The position numbers and the translations under genes were made by a program. The notes under the pieces were generated by a model that was given only the letters and a program-made list of their open reading frames with translations, searched no databases and had not been told where the DNA came from. 64,000 bases of DNA, taken from positions 1-64,000 of the IMG/VR virus record IMGVR_UViG_3300042887_001883. One strand, written 5' to 3'. Positions 7,701 through 15,078 of this stretch are shown here, one piece after another. The stretch comes from a virus. Within the stretch, counting starts at the first letter, position 1, and the number at the start of each line of letters is the position of its first letter.

Positions 7701-9296
7701 ATAACTGTTAATAATTTAGATGTTTATACAAATCAAACTACTGATGCTATTAATAATCAAACATTAGATTTATTAAAAGGATTTACCAGTATTATGGGTA
7801 ATCCAGATGATGTTAAAAATGCTATTAATAATAATAATTCTGTAATAACTGTTAATAATTTAGATGTTTATACAAATCAAACTACTGATGCTATTAATAA
7901 TCAAACATTAGATTTATTAAAAGGATTTACCAGTATTATGGGTAATCCAGATGATGTTAAGAAAGCTATTGATGATAATACGGCAGCAGTAAAAGAAAAT
8001 ACTACAATATCTACAGATACCGCATCGGGTACTGATAAAAAAATAGAAACATTAACCTCATCTTTTGCGGCAACATTGGTAGCTGGTATACCAGTACATG
8101 CTGATAAACCATTAACTGATTATCAAGTTAAAATGACCGAATTATATATGCAAATGGGTAACAAATTGTCACCCGTTGTTCAATCTGCATATGATTTGGC
8201 TAAAAACATGAAAAATAATGCCACCGTTTCGGATGATACTAAACAATCTGCTACTATCCCTGACGTTATGAAAACAGTAGAAGATAGTAAAAAGATTCAA
8301 GAACAATCTACTATTATTAAAGAGGGTAATATTAGTATTGTTGATGTTAATAATTTAGATATGTATACTAATCAAGTAACCAATTCTATTGATAATCAAA
8401 CATTAGCATTATTAGCTGGATTTACTACTATTATGGGTAATCCTATAGATATACAATCAAATACTGACACAACTAAAGAACAATCTACTAGTTTCTCATT
8501 AAATGAAACCGCACAAAGCATTTTATCATTCCTATCAGAATTAAAAGACTTTGCTGGAATGGTTGGTATTGGTGGGGCAGCGGCAGCAGAAGGTGGTGTA
8601 GCCGCAGTAGGAGCTGCTGGTGTAGGAGCTGCTGGTGTAGGGGCAGCGGCAACGGCAGTATTACCTGAAATCCTTGCAGCATTAGGAATTGCTGGTGGTG
8701 TAGCATTATTTGCTTATGGTGCTAAAGGAATATATGATTATTTCACTGGTGATGGTCAAACGGAAGCTGATAAAGGTGATGCTATTCACGGTATGGTAGA
8801 TGTTAATAATTTAGATATGTATACCAATCAAGTAACTGATTCTATTGATATACAAACTCAAGAATTATTAAAAGGATTTACTACACTTATGGGTAATCCT
8901 ACTAAAATTAATGATATTGATGCTACTACATCATTAATTGATAAACTGGGAACCCCTATATCTACTGACACTTCTATACCGTTGGAAGGGTCAAAGCTAA
9001 CTAACCCTAATAACGGTAATACCAATATTGAACAGCCTACTGGTCCATTACCATCGGAAAAAATTAATAATACTGATATTAGTGTAGCATTAGAGGATTT
9101 AAAGACATTTTTAACGAATGAATTGATTGTTGGAATGTTATCAAAATTTGATGCATTGATTACTAATACTGGGAATACTGCTAAGAATACTGGTGATGAT
9201 GGGACACTTGGAGATTTGGTAGCAACATTAACAAAACCAGCATCTCAACCGTATGTTAGAGGAACGGTTGAGAATGCTGCTACCCTTACAGGGTAG
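4785..9296 (+). CDS. Tail tape-measure protein candidate
   Basis: A 1503-residue, mostly helical protein. Residues about 1-800 are rich in coiled-coil-like Lys/Glu/Ser/Ala sequence. Two Gly/Ala-rich hydrophobic segments (about 813-900 and 1258-1320), both ending LPE(L/I)LAALGIAGGVALFAYG, are duplicates that could cross a membrane. Between and after them a motif VDVNNLD.YTNQ recurs five times, three of them in tandem. Great length, helical character, hydrophobic segments and a position before baseplate spike genes fit a tape-measure protein, which spans the tube lumen and sets tail length; T4 gp29 does this job but is much shorter. No sequence signature proves it. Start at 4785 because of the late promoter at 4746. 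Confidence 0.7.
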   Translation: MAELNDQYLNSLRVALFQFTRESSNFTSVLSEVFDNLNTSSSQSSRQIDNSTKSVKGFGDAISSSSTYLKDFKSYVSNNSKNIAESSKAVKEYTSQLSELKQKSVDINRNWGALNSALRNNIAASESSTRQHELNKAILSKEYAEADQRFKDARNISGALASDTLALGEAAGKLKKQLDDLTNLQIGKIDLNAQIKTQNQELYKNIYDTFGNSLLTIDSLINEKTSSWKGLKGSIDELARDAFKDTSLNISKEFQKNGIPGLHDYNKALAEALLSLERTGGVIDESNFLIIDKFQQFAEKVGDSSEYVKNINTALNAHVKSIVDGKTPEEAKTSISGDIVDKLTESYQGNIEALDKFSKSINKTFTKHQIAFSTIIDKQLSEQSNIFGKFIYNFGKGAVQGGAGGTEGMTNALNQFTGSLREGILPALKSIALGSKDYITSEAQALFNGIKLDRVSSQKLQEGDSAALKKLGDSKAIWQNMSGGIDDFTKQQLDTSKTFRDVIGVDAEMRTKEFVELMKTQQSLGVLDTSGKGGAENEKKLKDILNEAKKISDAGIYSQTQTLEIFNNTVRSAEFLKVSAGMDKKRRTAQEMEVMTTIKFASALNMSTEAAKAFAIASASAGANLSPQQMISNVATTLKTQNILDYYAKELGVKSEISDIDRSKMTEIENKPAQMRTDQEKEFFNEFLLKMVKQNQDEQARLTELSKEAEARGDKAAVQQYSAMSVQLANQFDTSIAEYSGGEKDIIAAYVKQYPTMDMAKIEKDRKEGETLTQAIVRQMDKKSEEKTTEKDTLYNDTIINLSSLAAQWKAFTENIVGSNILALGTAALGILSVVADLGVLAKMFGGAAAVAEGGAAVAAAGTAAGVAGTAGMGAAAVALLPELLAALGIAGGVALFAYGAKGLYDSFFGEGDKKEDRGDAIHGIVDVNNLDIYTNQTTDAIDTQTQELLKGFTSIMGNPDDVKNAINNNSVITVNNLDVYTNQTTDAINNQTLDLLKGFTSIMGNPDDVKNAINNNNSVITVNNLDVYTNQTTDAINNQTLDLLKGFTSIMGNPDDVKKAIDDNTAAVKENTTISTDTASGTDKKIETLTSSFAATLVAGIPVHADKPLTDYQVKMTELYMQMGNKLSPVVQSAYDLAKNMKNNATVSDDTKQSATIPDVMKTVEDSKKIQEQSTIIKEGNISIVDVNNLDMYTNQVTNSIDNQTLALLAGFTTIMGNPIDIQSNTDTTKEQSTSFSLNETAQSILSFLSELKDFAGMVGIGGAAAAEGGVAAVGAAGVGAAGVGAAATAVLPEILAALGIAGGVALFAYGAKGIYDYFTGDGQTEADKGDAIHGMVDVNNLDMYTNQVTDSIDIQTQELLKGFTTLMGNPTKINDIDATTSLIDKLGTPISTDTSIPLEGSKLTNPNNGNTNIEQPTGPLPSEKINNTDISVALEDLKTFLTNELIVGMLSKFDALITNTGNTAKNTGDDGTLGDLVATLTKPASQPYVRGTVENAATLTG
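7566..7965 (+). repeat. Tandem 141/144-bp repeats inside the tape-measure candidate
   Basis: Copies begin at 7566, 7707 and 7851, each opening with gttaataatttagat and encoding NNLD.YTNQTTDAI followed by LLKGFTSIMGNPDDV. Copies two and three are nearly identical in DNA, so the duplication is recent. Two more diverged copies start at 8346 and 8802. They are in frame and change the protein length by 47-48 residues per unit. Confidence 0.85.
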
Positions 9297-9299
9297 GTA

Positions 9300-10397
9300 T
9301 TATCTTTGAGGCTGCAATTGTGGGGCAGTTTGTTGATTTTGTTGTTGCGTATTTTGTAATTGTGGAGCTGTACGTTGTGCTTCTTTGGTTTTATTAGCCA
9401 ATTGTTGTTGCAGACGTTTAATTTGGTCATCAAATACTTTTGCAGCTCTATTTTTACGAACATTTAAATCTGCAATTTGGGTATTGATATTATTAATATC
9501 TGTAGTTGTATCTTCTGTCATTAAATCTAATAGATTCATCTTGTTCTCATAGGTTGCGTTAGTATTGATTTCATTGCGATATTTGGCTAATTTAGCCAAT
9601 CTATCTTCTTCTTTTTTAGATTCAGATTGTTTTTTGAAATGTTCCTCAGCTCTAAGCATATCTTCTTCATTTTTGACTTTCATGTTTGTCATTTGAATAG
9701 CTAATTTAGCCTGTTCGGCTTCAGCTTCTTTAGCTTTTGCATTAGATTCTGCTGCTTTTGCATCGGCATCGGCTCGTAACATGTCAATAACTTTCAATAA
9801 TATACTTTGGTTATCATTACTACCGATATCTTCTACAGGAGGTTCTAAATTATCACCACCTTCCCCTCCGGGTAAGGTATCTTCGCCTGCTGCACCGGTA
9901 GTAGTATCTTCAGGATTTTCGCCTTCGGCACCATCTGGATTCTCTAATTTATTATCAACTTCTTCATCTTCTGGTAATTTAGGCCAGACTACATGAATGA
10001 TGTTGAAAGAATTTCTAAGGTTAAAAAGGATTTCGGCAACATCGGTTTGTTCATCATCTTGTAATAATTCACCGAGAGCATGTTTAAATTCTTCATCTTG
10101 TTCTTTATCAACATATACTTTAGTGATGTTACCATCAGAATCTTCGATACCATAGGCTACGGTATTTTTTTTCATTTCATTACTTTTTTCAGCATCATCT
10201 AATTTTGAGATGACATCTGTACTGGCGAATGTATTAGATTTTACATCTTCGGACAGTTTTGTAATTTTTGGAATTTTTTTAAATTTGGTACCTTTTGTAG
10301 TTCTTTTAATGATACCGCCAAATAGTGAGCCACGAGCACCGGCTACATTAGCTGTGCTAATTTCACCATCTTCTTGTAAAAAATCAATAAATTTCAT
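9300..10397 (-). CDS. Acidic coiled-coil virion or scaffold protein, unassigned
   Basis: A 365-residue protein transcribed toward the tape-measure gene, ending 4 bp from its stop. Layout: N-terminus MKFIDFLQEDGEISTANV, a basic patch (about 30-50), an acidic Gly/Pro-rich linker (about 160-200), a long Ala/Lys/Glu coiled coil (about 205-335), and a Gln/Pro-rich tail. The short hydrophobic-acidic start resembles leader peptides of T4 internal head proteins, so an assembly-core role is possible; a tail chaperone or virion protein is equally open. AAGG precedes the ATG and a minus-strand late box lies at 10437-10444. No homologue recognised. Confidence 0.7.
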   Translation of the reverse strand: MKFIDFLQEDGEISTANVAGARGSLFGGIIKRTTKGTKFKKIPKITKLSEDVKSNTFASTDVISKLDDAEKSNEMKKNTVAYGIEDSDGNITKVYVDKEQDEEFKHALGELLQDDEQTDVAEILFNLRNSFNIIHVVWPKLPEDEEVDNKLENPDGAEGENPEDTTTGAAGEDTLPGGEGGDNLEPPVEDIGSNDNQSILLKVIDMLRADADAKAAESNAKAKEAEAEQAKLAIQMTNMKVKNEEDMLRAEEHFKKQSESKKEEDRLAKLAKYRNEINTNATYENKMNLLDLMTEDTTTDINNINTQIADLNVRKNRAAKVFDDQIKRLQQQLANKTKEAQRTAPQLQNTQQQNQQTAPQLQPQR

Positions 10398-10436
10398 GTG
10401 TATACCTTATATTATGTATTACCAACAGGGTCAATA

Positions 10437-10444
10437 TATTTATA
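10437..10444 (-). promoter_or_regulatory. Late promoter TATAAATA (leftward) for the coiled-coil gene
   Basis: The plus strand reads TATTTATA, giving TATAAATA on the minus strand 39 bp before the ATG at 10397. It overlaps the rightward late box at 10443-10450 by two bases. Confidence 0.7.
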
Positions 10445-10450
10445 TAAATA
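10443..10450 (+). promoter_or_regulatory. Late promoter TATAAATA (rightward) for the gp5-like gene
   Basis: Exact late box 32 bp upstream of the ATG at 10482, back to back with the leftward box at 10437-10444. Confidence 0.8.
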
Positions 10451-10481
10451 TTCATGCTTAATTTTAATAGGATTATAAAGA

Positions 10482-13400
10482 ATGTATCACCCATCAAACA
10501 CCCCATATAATACTATAGCTGAAGGAATCGTACATGATACCAATGACCCACAACGTAGAGGCAGAATTAAAGTTTTTTGTCCAGTATTTGGGGATATTCC
10601 GGGTACCTTAGTAGAAGATTTACCATGGTGTAGATATATTACCCCATATGGAGGCATGGTAAATTCTGATGTAATGGGTAGAGGGCCTTCTGATACCCCA
10701 ACTGATGGTAGTGTAGCTTATGGAATGTGGGCTATCCCTAAAATTGGGACGATGGTGGCGGTAATGTGTTTAAATGGAGATGCCTCCCGTAGGGTATATA
10801 TTGGATGTATGCCACCAGCATATTCTGAACATACTTTACCACATGGTAGATTTATTGAAAATGATGGCCCATTATCATCATCAGAAAAACCCATTCAGCC
10901 ATTATATGATAATATGAAGAAGGCTTTTGGTAAGGATAGGGCAAAATTTGAATATCAAACCAGAGGTATGGATTATAGTGTTACTGGATTATCCCAAAAG
11001 AATATTGATGCAGGATTAACTAATTCTAAGAAAAAGGATGAAAAAATAGGATATAAGAAATCTAGGATTCAACCTGATTTAAAATATAATGATAGGGAGG
11101 ATGATACTAATTATGATAGTCAAACATGGTCCTTTACTACCCCAGGATTCCATTCTATATCAATGGATGATAGTCAGGACAATAGTAGAATAAGAATAAG
11201 AACATCTAGTGGGCACAATATTATATTTGATGATACTAATGAGAGGATTTATATTAACACTGCCGAAGGCAATAATTGGATAGAATTGGACCAAAATGGT
11301 TCTATTGACATTTATTCTAGTAAATCAATATCTATCAATTCTGATGAGGATATTAATTTAAATGCTAAGAAAGCTATTAGGATGCATGCTAATGATATTC
11401 ATATTAATGCGGATAATGATGTAAATGTAACAGCAGTTAAGGATATTAATATAAATGCTGAAAATATTGCATCGACAGCTAAAGAAGAATATTCTATAAA
11501 AACCAAAAATTTGGATATGTTTATCAAGAATGCTTTGAAGGTTACTGCAAAAACCATTGGTATACGTGGTAAAGATGCAATGAGTTTATCTAGTAAGAAA
11601 AGTATATTAAAAGGTACTGATACCTTATTCATGAAAGGTGATAAAACTAGTGTTACTGGTTCGAGTATCATGGATGTGTTTGGTAAAAAAATAAATATTA
11701 AGGGTGAAACTATTGTTAATATGAATGGTAAGGTGGTGGATGTTTCTGCATCACAATCATTGATAACAACAGGTCCTAAAATTGTATCTACTGTTAAAAC
11801 GGTAGAAATACCGGCTGCTGACCCGAATGCCTCTGCGGATGCTGCACCTATTGAGCAACCAGTTACCGAAACACCAGATGTTTTGGGTTCTATGACTGAT
11901 GATGCTAAACAAACAATTACTGATGAAACCGGATTGACTGAGGATGACTTTGGTGGAATGTCTGGTTCTGATTTTAGTGATGCTATTCAAGGTATGATGG
12001 CTATTCCAGAATCTGGTACTGCTATGAATAATGTTTTATCATCATTATCCCCAGAAGAATTAAACAATGTATTACAAAATACTACAGATTTATCACAATT
12101 AATTAATAATGTTCCTGATATTGCGAATATATTAAATTCTATGAATCCAGCAGATTTAGAAAATTTAATAAAAGATAATCCTGATGTTGCAGATACCTTA
12201 GCAAACTTAGATTCTGGTGGAGATGTATTGAAAAATATCCCGGATATTGGTGATACCTTAGAAAATATGGATGACCTTAATAATATGGTTGATAATATGA
12301 ATAGTGATTCCGTTGGTGATTTGTTATCAAATGTATCTAGTGCTAATATGGATAATGTATTTGATAAATCATCTGACACTAATACCTTATTATCAAAAAT
12401 ACCTAGTAAGGATATGGGGAAAATATTAAGTAATGCCACCCCATCAAAGGCAGCATCATTATTGATGAATAGTTCTGATACCAATAATATTATTTCTAAT
12501 ATTCCATCATCCGATAGAGCTTCATTATTTGAACGGATGGATTCTGATACTATTGGTCAAATAATGGGTAATGTATCTGATGATAATATAGGGGAAACAC
12601 TATCAACATTATCATCTAGTAAAGTTAATGAAGTTGTTCAACAGTTACCAGTATCAGTATTTGGTAATGCACTATCAAAAATATCCACTAATAAATTAGA
12701 TAATTTGGATGATATTGATAATGTGAATATGGATGATATTAAATCTAGTATTGCTACTGAATCATTTAATGATGAAAATATGACGAAGGCAGATATTGGT
12801 GAAACATTAGCTAATATGGATGTTGATGAGTTAGAAAATACATTAGATAATTTAGATGATGTTGGTGAAACATTATCCACTATTCCAGGATGTCATGCTG
12901 GTAGTGTTTTACGAAAAATAAATGACCCTAATTCATTATTAAAAACATTATCTAGTAAACATGTTGGTAATATTCTCACAAATGCCCCTGGTGGGGATGT
13001 AACAGAAATTAGTGATAATGGTACGGGTGAGGTGTTATCTAATCTTGATGGTGATGATTTGGGTAATATTATGAATAATATGACTGGTGCTGATGTTAGT
13101 AGCATGTTGAACAGTATGCCAGATTATAGTAGTAAAGTATTTTCAAATATTCCGGGTTCTGCATTAGCTGAGATTGTTGGTAAAATACCAGAACAAGATA
13201 TTAATGATATCATATCTAATATGTCAGATAATGAAATAATAGATAAAGTATCATCTTTGAGTCCTACAGAAATGGGAGATTTTTTGGCAGCATTACCAAG
13301 TAATTTAGCATCAGATATTTTAGATAAGATGAACAATAGCAATATAGATAATTTATCATCATCTATTTCCCCTGATGCATTAGGTAATATGGTTAGTGGT

Positions 13401-13580
13401 ATGGAATATGATAGTGATGCTATTTCTATTACTGCAAAAATTGCAGCATATCCTTCAAGAATCCCACTTCATGAACCATGGGGACGAACAGATACTAAGA
13501 GTGATGATGATATGTCACCTAAATATGATTATGATTCTATAGAAAAAGATTCAACCCGTAACAAATATTGGAAAAGATAA
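10482..13580 (+). CDS. 5: Baseplate central spike protein (T4 gp5/VgrG-like) with a long helical-repeat insertion
   Basis: A 1032-residue protein. Residues about 10-130 form the gp5-type OB-fold (DPQRRGRIKVFCPVFG, then GMWAIPKIGTMVAV). Residues about 215-430 are the repetitive beta-helix of the spike, with regular alternation such as SISINSDEDINLNAKKAI. Residues about 470-970 are an array of short Asp/Asn/Leu-rich helical repeats, roughly 20 residues each, absent from T4 gp5. The C-terminus (SRIPLHEPWGRT) resembles ends of other phage spike proteins. T4 gp5 (575 residues) has a lysozyme domain between OB-fold and helix; here there is none. It would form the membrane-puncturing trimer under the tail tube. 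It overlaps gp25 by one base (TAATG). Confidence 0.88.
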   Translation: MYHPSNTPYNTIAEGIVHDTNDPQRRGRIKVFCPVFGDIPGTLVEDLPWCRYITPYGGMVNSDVMGRGPSDTPTDGSVAYGMWAIPKIGTMVAVMCLNGDASRRVYIGCMPPAYSEHTLPHGRFIENDGPLSSSEKPIQPLYDNMKKAFGKDRAKFEYQTRGMDYSVTGLSQKNIDAGLTNSKKKDEKIGYKKSRIQPDLKYNDREDDTNYDSQTWSFTTPGFHSISMDDSQDNSRIRIRTSSGHNIIFDDTNERIYINTAEGNNWIELDQNGSIDIYSSKSISINSDEDINLNAKKAIRMHANDIHINADNDVNVTAVKDININAENIASTAKEEYSIKTKNLDMFIKNALKVTAKTIGIRGKDAMSLSSKKSILKGTDTLFMKGDKTSVTGSSIMDVFGKKINIKGETIVNMNGKVVDVSASQSLITTGPKIVSTVKTVEIPAADPNASADAAPIEQPVTETPDVLGSMTDDAKQTITDETGLTEDDFGGMSGSDFSDAIQGMMAIPESGTAMNNVLSSLSPEELNNVLQNTTDLSQLINNVPDIANILNSMNPADLENLIKDNPDVADTLANLDSGGDVLKNIPDIGDTLENMDDLNNMVDNMNSDSVGDLLSNVSSANMDNVFDKSSDTNTLLSKIPSKDMGKILSNATPSKAASLLMNSSDTNNIISNIPSSDRASLFERMDSDTIGQIMGNVSDDNIGETLSTLSSSKVNEVVQQLPVSVFGNALSKISTNKLDNLDDIDNVNMDDIKSSIATESFNDENMTKADIGETLANMDVDELENTLDNLDDVGETLSTIPGCHAGSVLRKINDPNSLLKTLSSKHVGNILTNAPGGDVTEISDNGTGEVLSNLDGDDLGNIMNNMTGADVSSMLNSMPDYSSKVFSNIPGSALAEIVGKIPEQDINDIISNMSDNEIIDKVSSLSPTEMGDFLAALPSNLASDILDKMNNSNIDNLSSSISPDALGNMVSGMEYDSDAISITAKIAAYPSRIPLHEPWGRTDTKSDDDMSPKYDYDSIEKDSTRNKYWKR

Positions 13581-14038
13581 TGGCATTATATAAAGGTTTT
13601 TCAAGTATCGATTATAAATCTGGTACAATTGCAAAAGGGGTATTCCCATCTAGTAATGAATTGAAGACGATGGCACCTATAGAAACATCATTAGGATTAG
13701 AATATTCTGGTAATAATACATTTATATTAACAGATATTCAATTAGTAGAACGAAATATCATGAATCATATATTTACAAAGAAGGGTTCAAGATTAATGAT
13801 GCCCAAATTTGGTTCAATAATTCCAGATTTATTATTTGAACCTATGGACGAAGATACTATTTTTAGATGTAAATCAGAATTGGAAAAAGTGGTTAATTAT
13901 GACCCTAGGGTAAAATTAAATGGTATTATTGTGACACCGGTATATGATTCTAATGTATTAAATGTCACACTTAATCTATATTATATAGAATTAAATGTGA
14001 CACAAAATATGAATTTTAATTTAGAATTTTTAGGATAG
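13580..14038 (+). CDS. 25: Baseplate wedge protein gp25-like
   Basis: A 152-residue GPW/gp25 family protein: IETSLGLEYS, then ERNIMNHIFTKKGSRLMMP.FG (about 57-80), the family signature, and a C-terminal beta-strand region. In contractile machines this protein joins the wedge to the hub and helps trigger sheath contraction. The start is the ATG overlapping the gp5 stop (TAATG) rather than an upstream in-frame GTG/ATG at 13568. Its last 9 bp overlap the 3' end of the leftward adhesin gene, with no terminator visible between them. T4 gp25 is 132 residues. Confidence 0.92.
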   Translation: MALYKGFSSIDYKSGTIAKGVFPSSNELKTMAPIETSLGLEYSGNNTFILTDIQLVERNIMNHIFTKKGSRLMMPKFGSIIPDLLFEPMDEDTIFRCKSELEKVVNYDPRVKLNGIIVTPVYDSNVLNVTLNLYYIELNVTQNMNFNLEFLG

Positions 14039-15073
14039 ACCTAACGATGCTAGAGTATCATTTAATGCAAATGCTGCTCTAACACCAGGTTTAGAATTTA
14101 ATAATGTTTGTTGTGATTTATATGTCCAACCGGATGGAGTACGGGTGAATTGTCCAATTATATAAGTAGTATTTGGAGTGTTTGACACATTTTTAGTTAT
14201 TGTATTAAGGTTAAAATTTGCAATATCTACATTAGGATTTACCGTAGTATCAACAATTCTTGAAGTTAATGATGTCATCAGACCAAAAGAATCACTGGTA
14301 TATTCAAGCATTCCCAATAATATAGTATCATATGGTATTATAGTTAAATCAATATCATATGATTCTTCTGTTCCCCCTTGTTGTATATCACCATTATAAG
14401 TTAATCCGGTATAAGAACCAAATGCACCCCCTACTGCTGTTTTATACATCTCACATAACCCAGTTGAGCCATAACCAACAACTACAGAATCTAAATCTAC
14501 GGCCCCACCCCAAGTCATACCAAATTTAATAGTGTTGTAGTTGATGGCAACTACTCCTGGTGGTAATGCAGCAGTGGTGGTAGTAGTAGGAGCTTCTGTT
14601 GATGTAGTTGTGGTTGGTGCAGCAGTAGTTGTGGTAGTAGGAGCTGCTGTCGATGTAGTTGTGGTTGGTGCAGCAGTAGTTGTGGTAGTAGGAGCTGCTG
14701 TCGATGTAGTTGTGGTTGGTGCAGCAGTAGTTGTGGTAGTAGGAGCTGCTGTCGATGTAGTTGTGGTAGTAGGCATCTCTTCATATGATACTTGCATCCA
14801 CGGACCATCTGGATATTCCTTACCAGTATACAGTTTTAACATATCCTTACTATTATCATACCAAAGCATCCCAATTATCGGGTGTGGTGGAGCTTCCCCA
14901 CTACAAAAGTTCTCTAATAGGTAATATAAGTTGTTTTGAAATTGTTGACCATATTCTCTAAAATTTTTACCATAAAGTGTTATTGGTAAATTACTATCAG
15001 TATCATATGGTTCTATAATATCATTTTGTGCTACTTGTAGTGTAGCACTACCAGAGGTTTTTAACTTATACAT
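14030..15073 (-). CDS. Tail adhesin: attachment module, Thr-rich linker, TerD-like tip
   Basis: A 347-residue protein in three parts. Residues about 25-95 are the attachment module shared by many proteins here (LYGKNFREYGQQ, LLENF, GMLWYDN, ending W.QV). Residues about 105-170 are a Thr/Ala/Pro linker of 17-residue repeats. Residues about 180-347 resemble the TerD/stress-protein fold: GMTWGGAVDLDSVV, a GD...GG.EE..DIDL block, then LG.LEYT and IIGQFTR with an aromatic ending. TerD domains bind calcium through Asp clusters, and the DLD is kept. It starts 5 bp after the neighbouring adhesin and shares its transcript. Adhesin role is inferred from architecture. Confidence 0.75.
   Translation of the reverse strand: MYKLKTSGSATLQVAQNDIIEPYDTDSNLPITLYGKNFREYGQQFQNNLYYLLENFCSGEAPPHPIIGMLWYDNSKDMLKLYTGKEYPDGPWMQVSYEEMPTTTTTSTAAPTTTTTAAPTTTTSTAAPTTTTTAAPTTTTSTAAPTTTTTAAPTTTTSTEAPTTTTTAALPPGVVAINYNTIKFGMTWGGAVDLDSVVVGYGSTGLCEMYKTAVGGAFGSYTGLTYNGDIQQGGTEESYDIDLTIIPYDTILLGMLEYTSDSFGLMTSLTSRIVDTTVNPNVDIANFNLNTITKNVSNTPNTTYIIGQFTRTPSGWTYKSQQTLLNSKPGVRAAFALNDTLASLGLS
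14601..14770. repeat. 51-bp tandem repeats encoding the Thr-rich linker
   Basis: Units begin at 14601, 14652, 14703 and 14754 with gatgtagttgtgg and are almost identical. On the coding (minus) strand each gives 17 residues of Thr, Ala, Pro and Ser. In-frame slippage would alter linker length without breaking the gene. Confidence 0.85.
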
Positions 15074-15078
15074 TATTA

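Noticed and set aside
12600-13105. Leftward frames opposite the gp5-like helical repeats
   Set aside because: Antisense shadows of the repetitive coding sequence, without ribosome sites or promoters.
14541-14924. Rightward Val/Ala-rich open frame
   Set aside because: It is the antisense of the Thr-rich linker repeats of the leftward adhesin and lacks a ribosome site; the same applies to the Val-rich frames opposite the linkers at 26182, 27682, 30375 and 58247.
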